This document shows positions 52,292 to 62,688 of a stretch of DNA of 64,000 nucleotides, piece after piece. Within the stretch, counting starts at the first letter, position 1, and the number at the start of each line of letters is the position of its first letter. The stretch is from Pseudarthrobacter psychrotolerans (GTDB taxonomy: Bacteria; Actinomycetota; Actinomycetes; Actinomycetales; Micrococcaceae): positions 2,976,001 through 3,040,000 of the forward strand of contig NZ_CP047898.1 of assembly GCF_009911795.1 (NCBI RefSeq), read 5' to 3'. The notes under the pieces are model-generated. The model saw only the letters and a program-made list of their open reading frames with translations, ran no database searches and had not been told where the DNA came from. A program made the translations under genes and the position numbers.

Positions 52292-52594
52292 ATGATTACC
52301 GAACACGCGCTGCTGCCCGTCATTTCCGGCCAGGAAGAAGACTTTGAGGCAGCATTCGATCGCGCTCGTTTGATTATTGCGTCAATGCCCGGCTTTGCCT
52401 CTTTGTCGCTCTCGCGCTCGATCGAAACTCCCAACACGTACTTACTTCTCGTGCAGTGGGACAGTTTGGAGGACCACACCGTTGGCTTCAGGGGATCCCC
52501 GCAGTATCAGCAGTGGCGGGAGATACTGCACAAGTTCTACGAGCCGTTTCCTTCAGTCGAACACTACGAGCTCGTGGACTCTGCTCCTCGGTAG
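52292..52594 (+). CDS. Antibiotic biosynthesis monooxygenase-fold protein
   Basis: A 100-residue ABM-type ferredoxin-like fold from ATG 52292: MITEHALLPVISGQEEDFEA, ASMPGFASLSLSRSIETPNT, YLLLVQWDSLEDHTVGFRGS and PQYQQWREILHKFYEPFPSV. The family includes small monooxygenases and haem-degrading proteins, and many members have unknown role. Upstream 150 bases separate it from the divergent sigma gene. Confidence 0.85.
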   Translation: MITEHALLPVISGQEEDFEAAFDRARLIIASMPGFASLSLSRSIETPNTYLLLVQWDSLEDHTVGFRGSPQYQQWREILHKFYEPFPSVEHYELVDSAPR

Positions 52595-52880
52595 AACGCT
52601 CACAGGCTCGCCGTCGTCCCGGAAGGGGATCCCTCACCGGACACTTCCCATTCTGCCGCCCGTGGCGGCCGTAACCACCACGGCCACCGCAAGGGTTCCA
52701 GGCCCGACCGTCGCGGACCGTGACGGTAGCGACGCCCTCGACGAGCTCCGCACTTTGGATTGTGAGCGCGACCAGGACGCGACACATGTCGTGGTCCGCT
52801 AGTGACCGGATGGTTGTCCTTTATGCTCAGTTTGGTCTATTCGGAAAAGACTCCGCTGGTCGGAGCGCATTTGGGGGTTT
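52595..52880. other. Intergenic region, no supported gene
   Basis: A 286-base gap. ORFs on both strands (for example 52377-52802 in another frame) have no recognisable content. A short GC hairpin lies around 52650-52680. The promoter for the next lipoprotein gene is expected near 52820-52875 (GGTCTATTCGGAAAAG). Confidence 0.4.
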
Positions 52881-53720
52881 GTGGTGATTGGAACCAGTGG
52901 TTTCTCAATCGATAGGAAGGCTCTGCCAAGGGGCTGGAAATTCGCAGTACTAGCAGTTGCACTCGTCTTTACCTCCGCTTGCTCGGCTTCCGAAGCGTCA
53001 TCCCCCGCAGTCACTTCAAGCGCGTCCAGCAGTAATTCAGCAAATGCTGCTCAGTCAGCGACACCATCCCCAACCGCCAGATTTCCCTTCACCTTGCCGA
53101 GCGGCATTGTCGCCAAGGGCGTGGCCAACGACGGCAAGGGTGACTATCTTCAGACCAGCATTGCCGACACTGACCCGGCGATGAGGTACAACCCGGCGAT
53201 CACCGATGATGCCGCCAAGGCTCACTTCTCGGAGGCCGAACTCGCAGAGGCCCAGAAAGTGATCGTCAGGTTCATTGCGGAAGAAGCCATTGACTCAACA
53301 CTCAACGACGGCACCGATATTGACGGCTGGTTTGCCGCCCATAAAGATCAGATCTCCCCGGTTGATCAACCTCTCATGCTCGATGATGTGAAGTCGTCCA
53401 AAGATATTGTCGCGCGTGAGCGCTGGATGGCAACCAAGCCCGGTTTGTCTTACGTTCACGGAGCCGACACACCCCGCGTTACCGCACGGACCATCACCCC
53501 GATAGCGCTCAGCTATGTAGAGGGCAATGGCGAGCAGGGCGTCCAGCTAGACACCACCACCAGTTACGAGATGGCCGTCGCCGTTGACGGAAAGCGCAAG
53601 AAGGTTCAGTCCACAACAGCGGAACTCTCCTTCGCCGCCGCCAAGGACCCTGCTGACGGCAAATGGAAAATTGCTGGCTGGAACACGAATTATCACACCG
53701 CCGAATACATTATCGACTAG
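52881..53720 (+). CDS. Lipoprotein with DUF-type globular domain
   Basis: A 279-residue protein from GTG. The leader is WKFAVLAVALVFTSACSAS (lipobox TSAC, about residue 34), then a Ser/Ala linker and a folded domain with IVAKGVANDGKGDYLQTSIA, EAQKVIVRFIAEEAIDSTLN and LSYVEGNGEQGVQLDTTTSY. It sits on the outside of the membrane. The last part resembles NTF2-like or NLPA-type folds, but I cannot name the family. Confidence 0.65.
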   Translation: MVIGTSGFSIDRKALPRGWKFAVLAVALVFTSACSASEASSPAVTSSASSSNSANAAQSATPSPTARFPFTLPSGIVAKGVANDGKGDYLQTSIADTDPAMRYNPAITDDAAKAHFSEAELAEAQKVIVRFIAEEAIDSTLNDGTDIDGWFAAHKDQISPVDQPLMLDDVKSSKDIVARERWMATKPGLSYVHGADTPRVTARTITPIALSYVEGNGEQGVQLDTTTSYEMAVAVDGKRKKVQSTTAELSFAAAKDPADGKWKIAGWNTNYHTAEYIID

Positions 53721-53951
53721 CACCTGGGCACGATACTTTCGCTGTCATTGATCAGCGCCGGATCCTACCCACCCCATCACACGGGTCTCGGTACTTGCAG
53801 CCCGTTAGCCGGTCCTCGACCGGACACCCCAGGCAATGATCTGCGTTCTTGAAGTTCCGGGCCGTTGGAGCGTCCCGTAACACCCGCCCGGTAAATTGAC
53901 CGGTGAGGGGACCCTATACGGGACACCCCCCACGTGCCCCATTGGGGGCGC

Positions 53952-56606
53952 CTACTCCCTCCGCCGCACCACCAGGCCCGTGCCGGCGGGAGCACCGCCG
54001 TCGGGCCCTGCGAGGGCCTCCAGCCCTTCGATGGTGAGTTCGTCGACGTCGGCCGCGGTGTCCACGAGCACAGTGTCGCCGTCCGCGATGTCGCCGGACA
54101 GGATGGCCTTGGCCAGGCGGTCGCCGATCTCCTTCTGCACCAGACGGCGCAGCGGCCGGGCACCATACGCGGAATCGAAGCCGGACATGGCCAGCCAGGC
54201 CCGGGCGCCGTCGGACACTTCCAGGGAGAGCCGGCGCTCGTGCAGCCTCCTGCCGAGCTCGGCTACCTGCAGCTCCACAATCTGCGCCAGCTCGTCAACG
54301 GTCAGGGCGTCGAACAGCACCACCTCGTCCAGCCGGTTCAGGAACTCCGGTTTGAAGGACGCATTGACGGCGGCCATCACGGCGTTGCGCTTGGCCTGCG
54401 CATCCAGCGACTGGTCCACCAGGAACTGGCTGCCCAGGTTGGACGTGAGGACCAGGATGGCGTTGCGGAAGTCAACGGTGCGGCCCTGCCCATCGGTGAG
54501 GCGGCCGTCGTCGAGCACCTGCAGGAGGATGTCGAAAACCTCCGGATGGGCTTTCTCCACCTCGTCCAGCAGCACCACCGAGTACGGACGACGGCGGACG
54601 GCTTCAGTCAGCTGGCCGCCCTCCTCATAGCCCACGTAGCCCGGAGGTGCACCCACCAGCCGCGCCACGGAGTGCTTCTCGCCGTACTCGGACATGTCGA
54701 TCCGCACCATGGCACGTTCGTCGTCGAACAGGAAATCCGCGAGCGCCTTGGCCAGCTCCGTCTTGCCCACGCCCGTGGGCCCCAGGAACAGGAACGAACC
54801 CGTGGGCCGGTTGGGGTCGCTGATGCCGGCCCGGGCACGTCGGACAGCGTCGGACACCGCTGCCACCGCCTTGGACTGGCCGATCAGGCGCTTGCCAAGC
54901 TCCTGCTCCATATGGAGCAGCTTCTGGCTTTCGCCCTGCAGCATGCGCCCGGCGGGAATGCCTGTCCACGCGGAAATGACCTCGGCGATGTCGTCCGCCG
55001 TGACCTCGTCAGCCACCATCTGAGCAGGCCTGTCGACCGACGCCTCTTCGGCTGCGGCCGCGTTCAGCTCCTGCTCAACTGCCGGAATCTCGCCGTAAAG
55101 GATCCGCGACGCTGTCTCGAGATCACCTTCGCGCGCGGCCTTGTCGTATGCCGAGCGCAGCTCGTCCAGCTTCGCCTTCAGGTCACCCACCCGGTTGAGC
55201 CCGGCCTTCTCGGATGCCCAGCGGGCGTTGAGTCCGTCCAGCTCTTCGCTCTTGTCCGCCTTGTCGGCGCGAATGGCCGCGAGGCGCTCCACCGAGGCGG
55301 CATCCTTCTCGTTCGCGAGGGCCAGCTCCTCCATGGTGAGCCGGTCCACGGCTCGGCGCAGCTGGTCGATCTCCTCCGGCGCGGAGTCGATCTCCATCCG
55401 CAGCCGGGAGGCGGCCTCATCCATCAGGTCGATAGCCTTGTCCGGCAACTGGCGGCCAGAAATGTAGCGGTTGGACAGGGTCGCGGCGGCCACCAGCGCG
55501 GAGTCGGCGATGGTGACTTTATGGTGCGCCTCGTAGCGTTCCTTGAGGCCGCGGAGGATCCCGATAGTGTCCTCCACGCTCGGTTCACCCACGTACACCT
55601 GCTGGAACCGGCGCTCCAGGGCCGGGTCCTTCTCGATGTTCTCGCGGTACTCGTCAAGCGTGGTGGCACCGATCAGCCGCAGCTCGCCACGGGCCAGCAT
55701 GGGCTTGAGCATGTTGCCGGCATCCATCGAGGACTCGCCCGTGGCACCGGCGCCCACCACCGTATGGATCTCGTCAATGAACGTGACAATCTGCCCGTCC
55801 GAATTCTTGATCTCCTCCAGGACGGCCTTGAGCCGCTCCTCGAACTCGCCACGGTATTTCGCCCCGGCCACCATGGAGGCGAGGTCCAGGGCGATCAGGG
55901 TCTTGCCCCGCAGGCTTTCCGGGACGTCCCCGGCCACGATCCGCTGGGCCAGCCCTTCAACCACGGCGGTCTTGCCAACGCCCGGCTCGCCGATGATCAC
56001 GGGATTGTTCTTGGTGCGGCGGCTCAGCACCTGGATGATGCGCCGGATCTCGGTATCGCGGCCGATCACCGGGTCCAGCTTGCCCGCACGCGCCATCGCC
56101 GTGAGGTCCGTGCCGAACTTCTCCAGCGACTGGAACGTGTTTTCCGGGTCCGGCGTGGTGACCTTACGGTCGCCGCGGACACCCGGCAGGGCGGCGAGCA
56201 ACGCTTCATGGGAGGCACCGGCGTCGCGCATTAACCGCCCGACGGCGTCACTCCCGGCAGAGAGCCCCAGCAGCAGGACCTCGGTGGAGACATAGGTATC
56301 GCCGAGTCTGTCGGCCTCGTTTTTGGCGTTCTGGATGGCCTGCAGCGCGGGCCGGGACAACTGGGCCTGCTGGGTGGAGCCGCCCGACGTTGCCGGCAGC
56401 GCCTTGATGGCGCTGCTCGCCTGCACACTGACGGCATCCGGGTCCGCACCGGTGGCGCGGAGAAGCGCGACGGCGACGCCCTCCCGCTGATCCATCAGCG
56501 CCTTCAGCAGATGGGCAGGTTCCACCTGGGGATTTCCTGCCGTGGAGGCGTTCATGGCTGCTGCCGAAAGAGCCTCCTGGCTCTTGGTGGTGAATTTGAC
56601 GTCCAA
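53952..56606 (-). CDS. clpB: ATP-dependent disaggregase ClpB
   Basis: An 884-residue Hsp100 protein. N domain (1-150), AAA-1 with Walker [20 protein letters not shown] and Walker [16 protein letters not shown], middle coiled-coil domain (about 400-520) with [23 protein letters not shown]-2 with [19 protein letters not shown] and [20 protein letters not shown], and the C-terminal domain. It pulls aggregated proteins apart with DnaK. Length and domains are complete. A HAIR-like HspR site lies just upstream (56642-56662). Confidence 0.96.
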   Translation of the reverse strand: MDVKFTTKSQEALSAAAMNASTAGNPQVEPAHLLKALMDQREGVAVALLRATGADPDAVSVQASSAIKALPATSGGSTQQAQLSRPALQAIQNAKNEADRLGDTYVSTEVLLLGLSAGSDAVGRLMRDAGASHEALLAALPGVRGDRKVTTPDPENTFQSLEKFGTDLTAMARAGKLDPVIGRDTEIRRIIQVLSRRTKNNPVIIGEPGVGKTAVVEGLAQRIVAGDVPESLRGKTLIALDLASMVAGAKYRGEFEERLKAVLEEIKNSDGQIVTFIDEIHTVVGAGATGESSMDAGNMLKPMLARGELRLIGATTLDEYRENIEKDPALERRFQQVYVGEPSVEDTIGILRGLKERYEAHHKVTIADSALVAAATLSNRYISGRQLPDKAIDLMDEAASRLRMEIDSAPEEIDQLRRAVDRLTMEELALANEKDAASVERLAAIRADKADKSEELDGLNARWASEKAGLNRVGDLKAKLDELRSAYDKAAREGDLETASRILYGEIPAVEQELNAAAAEEASVDRPAQMVADEVTADDIAEVISAWTGIPAGRMLQGESQKLLHMEQELGKRLIGQSKAVAAVSDAVRRARAGISDPNRPTGSFLFLGPTGVGKTELAKALADFLFDDERAMVRIDMSEYGEKHSVARLVGAPPGYVGYEEGGQLTEAVRRRPYSVVLLDEVEKAHPEVFDILLQVLDDGRLTDGQGRTVDFRNAILVLTSNLGSQFLVDQSLDAQAKRNAVMAAVNASFKPEFLNRLDEVVLFDALTVDELAQIVELQVAELGRRLHERRLSLEVSDGARAWLAMSGFDSAYGARPLRRLVQKEIGDRLAKAILSGDIADGDTVLVDTAADVDELTIEGLEALAGPDGGAPAGTGLVVRRRE

Positions 56607-56641
56607 AGAGAGCTCCTTCCGGAATGTGCATTTTTCGCTAA

Positions 56642-56662
56642 GTTGAGTCTATAACGCTCAAC
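56642..56662. promoter_or_regulatory. HAIR-like HspR operator upstream of clpB
   Basis: GTTGAG-TCTATAACG-CTCAAC: an inverted repeat with spacing like the HAIR consensus CTTGAGT-N7-ACTCAAG that binds HspR. It lies about 35 bases before the clpB start, overlapping the expected promoter, so HspR would repress clpB until heat shock. HspR itself is not in the window. Confidence 0.75.
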
Positions 56663-56841
56663 TTTGAGGATACTCCCTCCATGGCCATGTTTGCCGACGG
56701 CGAACTGCCTGTCCAGCGCCGCGCGCTGCCCCGCGGAAAAATTCGATCCCGGCACCCCTGCCGCGGCTGCCCGCAACGTCCTAGGATCATGCTGTGACCG
56801 CAGGGGACGATCCCTTCGGCACAACAAGACAAGGACGTCCC

Positions 56842-57180
56842 GTGAAGAAATTTATGGTCCTGTACACCTCGCCCAAACCGGCCGAAGAAGCCCTGGCCGA
56901 AGCGAGCCCCGAAGCCGCCGAGGCCGGCATGAAAATGTGGATGGACTGGGCGGCAAAGGCCGGCGACGGCATCGTTGACCTCGGCACACCGCTGGGCGGC
57001 ACCAAGGTCTTGGACGGCTCGTCCATCGCCGATGCAGAGGCAACGCTTGGCGGCTACAGCATCATCCAGGCCGACGATCTTGACGCCGCCGTTGCCCTGA
57101 TGAAAGGTCATCCGCACTTTATGTCCGGCGAAGGCGCCACGATTCAGATCCACGAAACCCTCGACATCCCGGGGATGTAG
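56842..57180 (+). CDS. YCII/DGPF-type small protein
   Basis: A 112-residue protein from GTG with AAGGACG upstream: KFMVLYTSPKPAEEALAEAS, MKMWMDWAAKAGDGIVDLGT and PLGGTKVLDGSSIADAEATL, ending GATIQIHETLDIPGM. It matches the YCII (DGPF-like) fold, a small dimeric alpha/beta protein that sometimes acts as an accessory enzyme. Role unknown. Divergent from clpB (236 bases). Confidence 0.75.
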   Translation: MKKFMVLYTSPKPAEEALAEASPEAAEAGMKMWMDWAAKAGDGIVDLGTPLGGTKVLDGSSIADAEATLGGYSIIQADDLDAAVALMKGHPHFMSGEGATIQIHETLDIPGM

Positions 57181-57198
57181 CGCCGGCCCGCGGCCGGA

Positions 57199-57873
57199 TT
57201 AGGGCACTGCCGGATAGCCGGCCGCAGGCTTGGTTTCGACGTAGTTGATGACCAGGAAGTCCCCGGCCGGCACGAGTTCCACATACCAGCGGGTCGGCTT
57301 GTCCAGGTCCTCCCAGCTGCCCTGCCCGGCAACGGCGGGCCGGTAGACGGCGTCGAACTTCAGGAACGTCCCGCTGTCCGTGGCGCTCGAATCGATCTCC
57401 TGCAGCAGCTCAAACGTGCCGCGCCCACCCGTCTCCGGCCCGGCAACGCGGACCGCCGCCAGGTTCTGCTGGTTCATCACCTTCACCGCCGCAAAGTATC
57501 CCTGCCACGCGACGTCGCTGTGGGTGGTGAACAGGGTGCTTGAGTAGGCCTCGGAGTTTCTGGCAGCGAGGTCGGCGACGCAGTTTTCCGGGACGGCCCT
57601 GCCCGGGTTCCAGGCTGTGACCAGCTCCGACCCGGCGTTGAGCCAGCCGCTGTAGGCGTTCAGGACGCTGCCGATGGTTTCACGCGGCGTGCCCTTGGGG
57701 ATCCGGACCGGCGACACGTCATCCACGCCCACGAAAGGGCACTCCGGCGGCAGCACGGAGATGGGCGTGGCCGGGGCGATGTCCGGCGGTGGCGGCAGGG
57801 ATGGAAACAGGCTGCACCCGGCCAGTCCCGCCAGCAGCGCAAGGGCGGCAGCCGCCGTCGTAATTTTCTTCAT
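57199..57873 (-). CDS. Lipoprotein, function unknown
   Basis: A 224-residue protein with a lipoprotein leader (MKKITTAAAALALLAGLAGC, cleavage before Cys20), a Pro-rich linker (LFPSLPPPPDIAPATPISVL) and a folded domain with ECPFVGVDDVSPVRIPKGTP. Located outside the membrane. Not recognised. Convergent with the YCII gene. Confidence 0.68.
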   Translation of the reverse strand: MKKITTAAAALALLAGLAGCSLFPSLPPPPDIAPATPISVLPPECPFVGVDDVSPVRIPKGTPRETIGSVLNAYSGWLNAGSELVTAWNPGRAVPENCVADLAARNSEAYSSTLFTTHSDVAWQGYFAAVKVMNQQNLAAVRVAGPETGGRGTFELLQEIDSSATDSGTFLKFDAVYRPAVAGQGSWEDLDKPTRWYVELVPAGDFLVINYVETKPAAGYPAVP

Positions 57874-57941
57874 GCTTCTCCCCCAATACCGCCGCCGCGT
57901 CCGGACGACGCTGACCAGCCTACCCGCGGATTCCCGCCCCT

Positions 57942-59003
57942 TCAGCCCGGGTAGATGGCGACGGCGCCGGCCTTGATCACGAAGTACACCTGCATGCCCG
58001 GCGCCAAACCGAGATCAACAGACGCCGCCGGCGTGATGTCCGCGCTCAGCTGCCCGCCGTCCCCGGCGCGGACCCGGATCCCGTCGCCGTGCGGCTCAAG
58101 GTCGGTGATGGTCACGGCGAAGGAGTTCCGCGGGCTGCCATGCGCCTCGCTGGGGAAAACGGAAACGGCCGACGGCGGGAAGACAGCCACGCCCGGCTGT
58201 CCGGCGGGGAGCGGGGCGGCTACGTCATGGTGTCCATAGAGGTTGAGGTCGCCAGCCTGAAGACCGTGTTCGGTGATGTGGCCAGCCACAAAGTTGAGCC
58301 CGGCGAGCCCGGCCGCGAACCGGCTGCGCGGGCGCTGGAGGACTTCGCGGGTGGGGCCCTCCTCGCTGATCCGCCCGTTTTCGAGGATGACCACACGGTC
58401 GGCCAGCATCAGGGCATCGAGGACGTCGTGCGTGATGATGATGGCGCGGCGGCCGGCCAGCACCCGTTTGAGCAGGCGCCGGAGCAGCGGCGCGGCATGG
58501 ATATCCAGCGCGGCCATCGGTTCGTCCAAGAGCAGGAGGCCGGGGTCGGCGGCGAGCGCCCGGGCCACGGCAACGCGCTGCGCCTGGCCGCCGGAGAGCT
58601 CGGCCGGGCGGCGGGACTGCAGCTCGGTCGCCTCGACTTCCGCTAGCCACCGCAGGGCGGATTCCCGGGCGGCCTGCTTTGAAGCCCCCGCACTCCGGGG
58701 CCCGAAGGCCACATTCTCCAGCACGCTCAGGTGCGGGAACAGCAGCGGTTCCTGGGCCAGGAGCGCCGTGCCTCTGCGGTGCGGAGCCGTCCACTGGCCG
58801 CGCCCCGCGGTGAGGTGGAACAGCGTCCTGCCGTCCAGTTCGGCCCTGCCCGAGTCCGGGTGCAGCAGGCCCGCGATGACGTTCAGCAGGGTGGATTTGC
58901 CGGCGCCGTTGGCCCCCATAACGGCCACCGTTTCGGCCGGGCCCACCGCGAGGGAGACGTCGAACCCGCGGCCGGCCACGGCGGCCTGAACCGAGAACGT
59001 CAC
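57942..59003 (-). CDS. modC: Molybdate ABC transporter ATP-binding protein
   Basis: A 353-residue ModC-type ATPase: Walker [17 protein letters not shown], signature [16 protein letters not shown], Walker [13 protein letters not shown], and a C-terminal TOBE domain ([20 protein letters not shown]) that can bind molybdate. It powers the permease encoded just before (4-base overlap). Operon order: HTH-TOBE, modA, modB, modC. Confidence 0.93.
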   Translation of the reverse strand: MTFSVQAAVAGRGFDVSLAVGPAETVAVMGANGAGKSTLLNVIAGLLHPDSGRAELDGRTLFHLTAGRGQWTAPHRRGTALLAQEPLLFPHLSVLENVAFGPRSAGASKQAARESALRWLAEVEATELQSRRPAELSGGQAQRVAVARALAADPGLLLLDEPMAALDIHAAPLLRRLLKRVLAGRRAIIITHDVLDALMLADRVVILENGRISEEGPTREVLQRPRSRFAAGLAGLNFVAGHITEHGLQAGDLNLYGHHDVAAPLPAGQPGVAVFPPSAVSVFPSEAHGSPRNSFAVTITDLEPHGDGIRVRAGDGGQLSADITPAASVDLGLAPGMQVYFVIKAGAVAIYPG

Positions 59004-59863
59004 AGGACCGCACCTCCTGCGGCGGGCGCCGGCGTCGTGCGTTCGCTGCTATGGGCGGGGGCCCGTTCAGCGGCGCGCGGACTGCGGTAGGCGAGTGCCA
59101 CCACGGCAACCGCCACTGCCACGAGGACCAGGGAAAGCGCGACGGCGGCGTCCGCGTCCGTTTCCCGCTGCAGGTAGATTTCCAGCGGCAGGGTCCGGGT
59201 CACCCCCTGGAGGCTGCCGGCGAAGGTGAGGGTGGCACCGAATTCGCCCAGGCTGCGCGCGAAGGACAGCACGGCGCCGGACGCGAGTCCCGGCAGCACG
59301 AGCGGGAGGGTGACCCTGCGGAGCACCGTGGTGGGGCCGGCGCCGAGCGTCGCGGCCACCGCTTCGTACCGGTTCCCGGCCGTCCGCAAAGCGCCTTCGA
59401 GGCTGACCACCAGGAACGGCAGGGCCACAAACGTCTGGGCCAGCACTACCGCCGTCGTCGAAAAAGCGATCTGCAGGCCTGCCACTTCCAGCGTCCGGCC
59501 CAGCAGCCCTTGCCTCCCGAAGGTATAGAGCAGGGCGATGCCGCCCACCACCGGCGGCAGCACGAGCGGGAGCAGGACCAGTGAGCGGAGGAAGCGCTGG
59601 CCGGGGAAGCTGCCGCGGGCCAGGACCAGGGCGAGCGGCACGCCCAGCACGATGCACAGGACGGTGCTGGCCGCGGACGTGCGCAGGCTCAGCCCAAGGG
59701 CCTGCAGCGACGCTTCCGATGTGACCAGCGGGATGAACTGGGCCCAGTTGACCTTGGCCACCATGGCCGCCAGCGGCAGCACCACGAATAGGCCGCCGGC
59801 AGCCGCAAGGACGTAAATCCAGCGCGGGACACCGCCGTACCCGCCGTTCCTGGCCTGTTTCAT
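59000..59863 (-). CDS. modB: Molybdate ABC transporter permease
   Basis: A 287-residue permease with six membrane segments. The EAA-like loop [20 protein letters not shown] precedes [20 protein letters not shown], the ModB signature (G-A-T-L follows). It forms the channel for molybdate with ModC. Gap of 53 bases from modA. Confidence 0.93.
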   Translation of the reverse strand: MKQARNGGYGGVPRWIYVLAAAGGLFVVLPLAAMVAKVNWAQFIPLVTSEASLQALGLSLRTSAASTVLCIVLGVPLALVLARGSFPGQRFLRSLVLLPLVLPPVVGGIALLYTFGRQGLLGRTLEVAGLQIAFSTTAVVLAQTFVALPFLVVSLEGALRTAGNRYEAVAATLGAGPTTVLRRVTLPLVLPGLASGAVLSFARSLGEFGATLTFAGSLQGVTRTLPLEIYLQRETDADAAVALSLVLVAVAVAVVALAYRSPRAAERAPAHSSERTTPAPAAGGAVL

Positions 59864-59916
59864 GGTCTCCTTGTGGGCGGCTTACTTACGGCGCGGACCT
59901 GCCTCGGCGGCGGGTG

Positions 59917-60732
59917 CTACGGGGTGCCGAAGCCAGCCGCGCTGAGGGTTTTCTGCCCGTCGGCTCCGGTCACCATGGCGATGAAGGCTGCCGCCAGTTC
60001 CTTGTTCCGGCTCGAGCCTACTGTGGCGATCGGATAGGTGTTGACCGCCTTGCCGGATTCGTCGAACGGGATTCCCTTGACCTTGTCTCCGGCGCCTTTG
60101 ACGTCGGTGACGTAGACCAGGCCGGCGTCGGCCTCGCCCGAGGTGACCTTGCCCAGGACATCCGTCACGGATGATTCCTCGCTGACCGGGGCGAGGGTCA
60201 CGCCCGCGGCCTTTTCCACTGTGTCCGCGGCGGCACCGCACGGAACCTGGCTGGCACAGACAACCACCTTGACACCGGGTTTGGCCAGGTCGGCGAAGGA
60301 CAGGATCGACGCCGGATTGGACGGCGGGACGGCGATCTCCAGGACGTTGGTGGCGAAGTTCTTCGCGGTCCCGTCCAGGAGCTTGGCATCGGCGAGCTTG
60401 GTCATGTTCTTGGTGTCAGCGGAGGCGAAGACATCGGCTGGTGCGCCTTGGCTGATCTGGGTGACCAGGTCCGAGGATCCGGCGAAGCTCAGCACGATCT
60501 TGGTTCCCGGGTTCTTCGCCTCAAAGTCGCTGGCCAGCCGGGTGAACGTGGCTTTGAGCGACGCGGCTGCGAAGACCGTGATGGTCCCGGACACCTGTCC
60601 GGTGGCGCCCGGGGACTGCGAGCTGGCAGGCTGCGTGGCCGGAGGCGTCGTGGACGCCGGAGCGCACGCGGCCAGGCCCAGCATGAGGGCGGCTGCGATG
60701 ACGACGGGCGTGCCGTGTTTGCGGGTGCTCAA
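59917..60732 (-). CDS. modA: Molybdate-binding lipoprotein
   Basis: About 271 residues from the TTG at 60732, whose first bases overlap the stop of the regulator gene; GGAAAG stands 8 bases upstream. The lipoprotein leader ends LMLGLAAC. The mature protein has GTITVFAAASLKATFTRLAS, VLSFAGSSDLVTQISQGAPA, DVFASADTKNMTKLADAKL and SGEADAGLVYVTDVKGAGDK, the ModA pattern with molybdate-holding Ser residues (AAS, SS). It captures molybdate outside the membrane. Confidence 0.93.
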   Translation of the reverse strand: MSTRKHGTPVVIAAALMLGLAACAPASTTPPATQPASSQSPGATGQVSGTITVFAAASLKATFTRLASDFEAKNPGTKIVLSFAGSSDLVTQISQGAPADVFASADTKNMTKLADAKLLDGTAKNFATNVLEIAVPPSNPASILSFADLAKPGVKVVVCASQVPCGAAADTVEKAAGVTLAPVSEESSVTDVLGKVTSGEADAGLVYVTDVKGAGDKVKGIPFDESGKAVNTYPIATVGSSRNKELAAAFIAMVTGADGQKTLSAAGFGTP

Positions 60733-61139
60733 ATGATGCTCTTTCCGTGCGGGGTTTCGATGATGACCGTGGTTGCTTTGACCACCGCGGTAGCCACGGA
60801 GCCGAGTTCCAGGCCCAGGTCGCGGACGGCTTCGCTGCTCATCAGCGACACCACCCGGAACGGCCCGCACTGCAGTTCCACCTGGGCCATGACTTTGTCC
60901 GCAGTGATGCCCGTGACAAGGCCAACGAACCTGTTGCGCGCCGAACTCCCTGAACGGTGCGGGTCCTCAGGAAGCTGCGCGAGCTTCTGGGCGTGCCTGG
61001 CCAGTTCCAGGCCGTCGACTGCCAGCCGGCCGGCGTCGTCCTTCACCGGGGTGAGGCTGCCGTTCTCTGTCCAGCGCCGGACAGTGTCGTCACTGACGCC
61101 GAGGAACCGTGCTGCTTCGGATACGCGAATGGTGGGCAT
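60729..61139 (-). CDS. HTH-TOBE regulator (molybdate-responsive)
   Basis: A 136-residue fusion: an N-terminal MerR/excisionase-type HTH (IRVSEAARFLGVSDDTVRRW, then ENGSLTPVKDDAGRLAVDGL) and a C-terminal TOBE/Mop domain (NRFVGLVTGITADKVMAQVE and VSLMSSEAVRDLGLELGSVA) that binds molybdate in ModE and Mop proteins. It is first in the modABC operon and probably adjusts its expression to molybdate level. It differs from classical ModE, which has a LysR-like HTH. Confidence 0.9.
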   Translation of the reverse strand: MPTIRVSEAARFLGVSDDTVRRWTENGSLTPVKDDAGRLAVDGLELARHAQKLAQLPEDPHRSGSSARNRFVGLVTGITADKVMAQVELQCGPFRVVSLMSSEAVRDLGLELGSVATAVVKATTVIIETPHGKSII

Positions 61140-61317
61140 TTCATGATCATAGTCCGCATTTGCGTGTTTTCTTGTGAGTTTTCTCCGCGTATCCGAAGAT
61201 GACGTTCACGCTGGTTTCGTTCCCGTTCGAGGGTTCACTTGGGTTGCCTATGGAACGTCACGGGCCCAAGTCCTACGCTGTGTGGAGGGGAGGGGCCGCA
61301 GTCGCTGAGGAGCGTTT

Positions 61318-62654
61318 GTGATGAAGTGGATCAGGCCTGACAGCCCCGACTATGACCCGGCCCGGAAGGTCTTCAACGCCAGCATTGACCGGCGGCCGGC
61401 GGCGATTGCGCAGTGTTCAAGTGACGCGGACGTTGCCGAAGCCCTCCGCTATGGACGGGCACATTCCCTCGCCATTGCCGTCCGTGCCGGCGGCCACTCA
61501 GTGGCCGGAATGTCCACGAACAACGACGGCCTGGTGATCGATGTCCGGCCCATGAAATCGATCAACGTGGACCCCGAATCCGGCGTCGTCACCGCCGGGG
61601 CAGGCGTCACCTGGGGCGAGTTCGACCACGCCACCCAGGAGCACGCCCTGGCCGTCACCGGCGGACGGGCCTCCACCACCGGCGTCGCCGGATTCACCCT
61701 GGGCGGCGGATCCGGGTGGCTGGAGCGCTCCTTCGGGTTCGCGTGCGACAGCCTCGTCTCGGTGGACCTGGTGACGGCCGACGGCGAGCGCGTCACCGCG
61801 AGCGCCCGGGAAAACCCCGAACTCTTCTGGGCCCTCCATGGCGGCGGCGGCAATTTCGGCGTGGCGACGTCGTTCACGTTCCAGGCGCATCGGCTCGGTC
61901 CCGTGGTGCATGCCGGGATGTGGCTGTGGCCCGGGGAGGCGGCCTCGGATGTTTCCCCGGCGTTCCGGGACCTGGCCCTGGCAGCCCCTGATGGAGTGGG
62001 CCTGGCGCTGCTGTACCTGACGGCGCCGCCGGAGCCTTTTGTGCCGGAGCATCTGGTGGGAAAAATGGCGACCATCATCGCCTACCTCTACGCGGGTGAG
62101 CCCGAGGAAGGCTCCGAACACGCCAGGCCGTTCCGCGAGCTCGGTCCGGCAGTAGACCTCGTGGCCGACACCCCGTACGCCGATTTCCAGTCCTCCCTGG
62201 ACGATCCGCCGGATCACTACAACTACTGGAGCGCGGACTATCACAACGAACTACCCGACGCGGCCCTGGCCTTGTTCGTGGAATCCGCCCGCAACCTCCC
62301 CGATGCCACATCCATGCAGCTCATCGCCCGCTGGGGCGGAGCCGTCGGCGGGAACGCGGGGCGGCCACGCCCCTGATCAACCGGAACGCAGCCTTTGTGA
62401 GCCACCCCTACGGCATCTCGCCGACGCCCGAGGAAGGCGAGCTGGCCAAGGCGTGGGTGAAGGACTTCCGCGGCAAGATCGCGCCGTACGCCACGGGCGG
62501 GGTGTGGCTCAATTTCATCGGCAACGAAGGCCAGGAGCGCATCCGTGCCGCATTCGGCAACGGGAACTACGCGCGGCTGGCCAGGGTCAAGCGGGACTTC
62601 GATCCCCAGAACATCTTCCAGGGAAACCAGAACATCCTGCCGGCCGGCTCCTGA
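61318..62654 (+). pseudogene. FAD-binding oxidoreductase with BBE domain (one-base frameshift)
   Basis: About 445 residues if one base is restored at GGGG 62358-62361. The FAD-binding domain has AIAVRAGGHSVAGMSTNNDG (with the His that can bind FAD covalently), GVVTAGAGVTWGEFDHATQE and LGGGSGWLERSFGFACDSLV. The substrate domain and the BBE end (AFGNGNYARLARVKRDFDP, NIFQGNQNIL) follow. It is a berberine-bridge-like oxidase of sugars or alcohols. Start GTG 61318 or ATG 61321. Confidence 0.85.
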
Positions 62655-62688
62655 GCGGTTCCGCGGAGCGCCGCACTAGACTTCCCCC

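Noticed and set aside
53934..56234. 766-codon open frame on the plus strand opposite clpB
   Set aside because: It mirrors the GC-biased codons of clpB; the protein is rich in His, Gln, Gly and Val with no domain, and clpB itself is complete.
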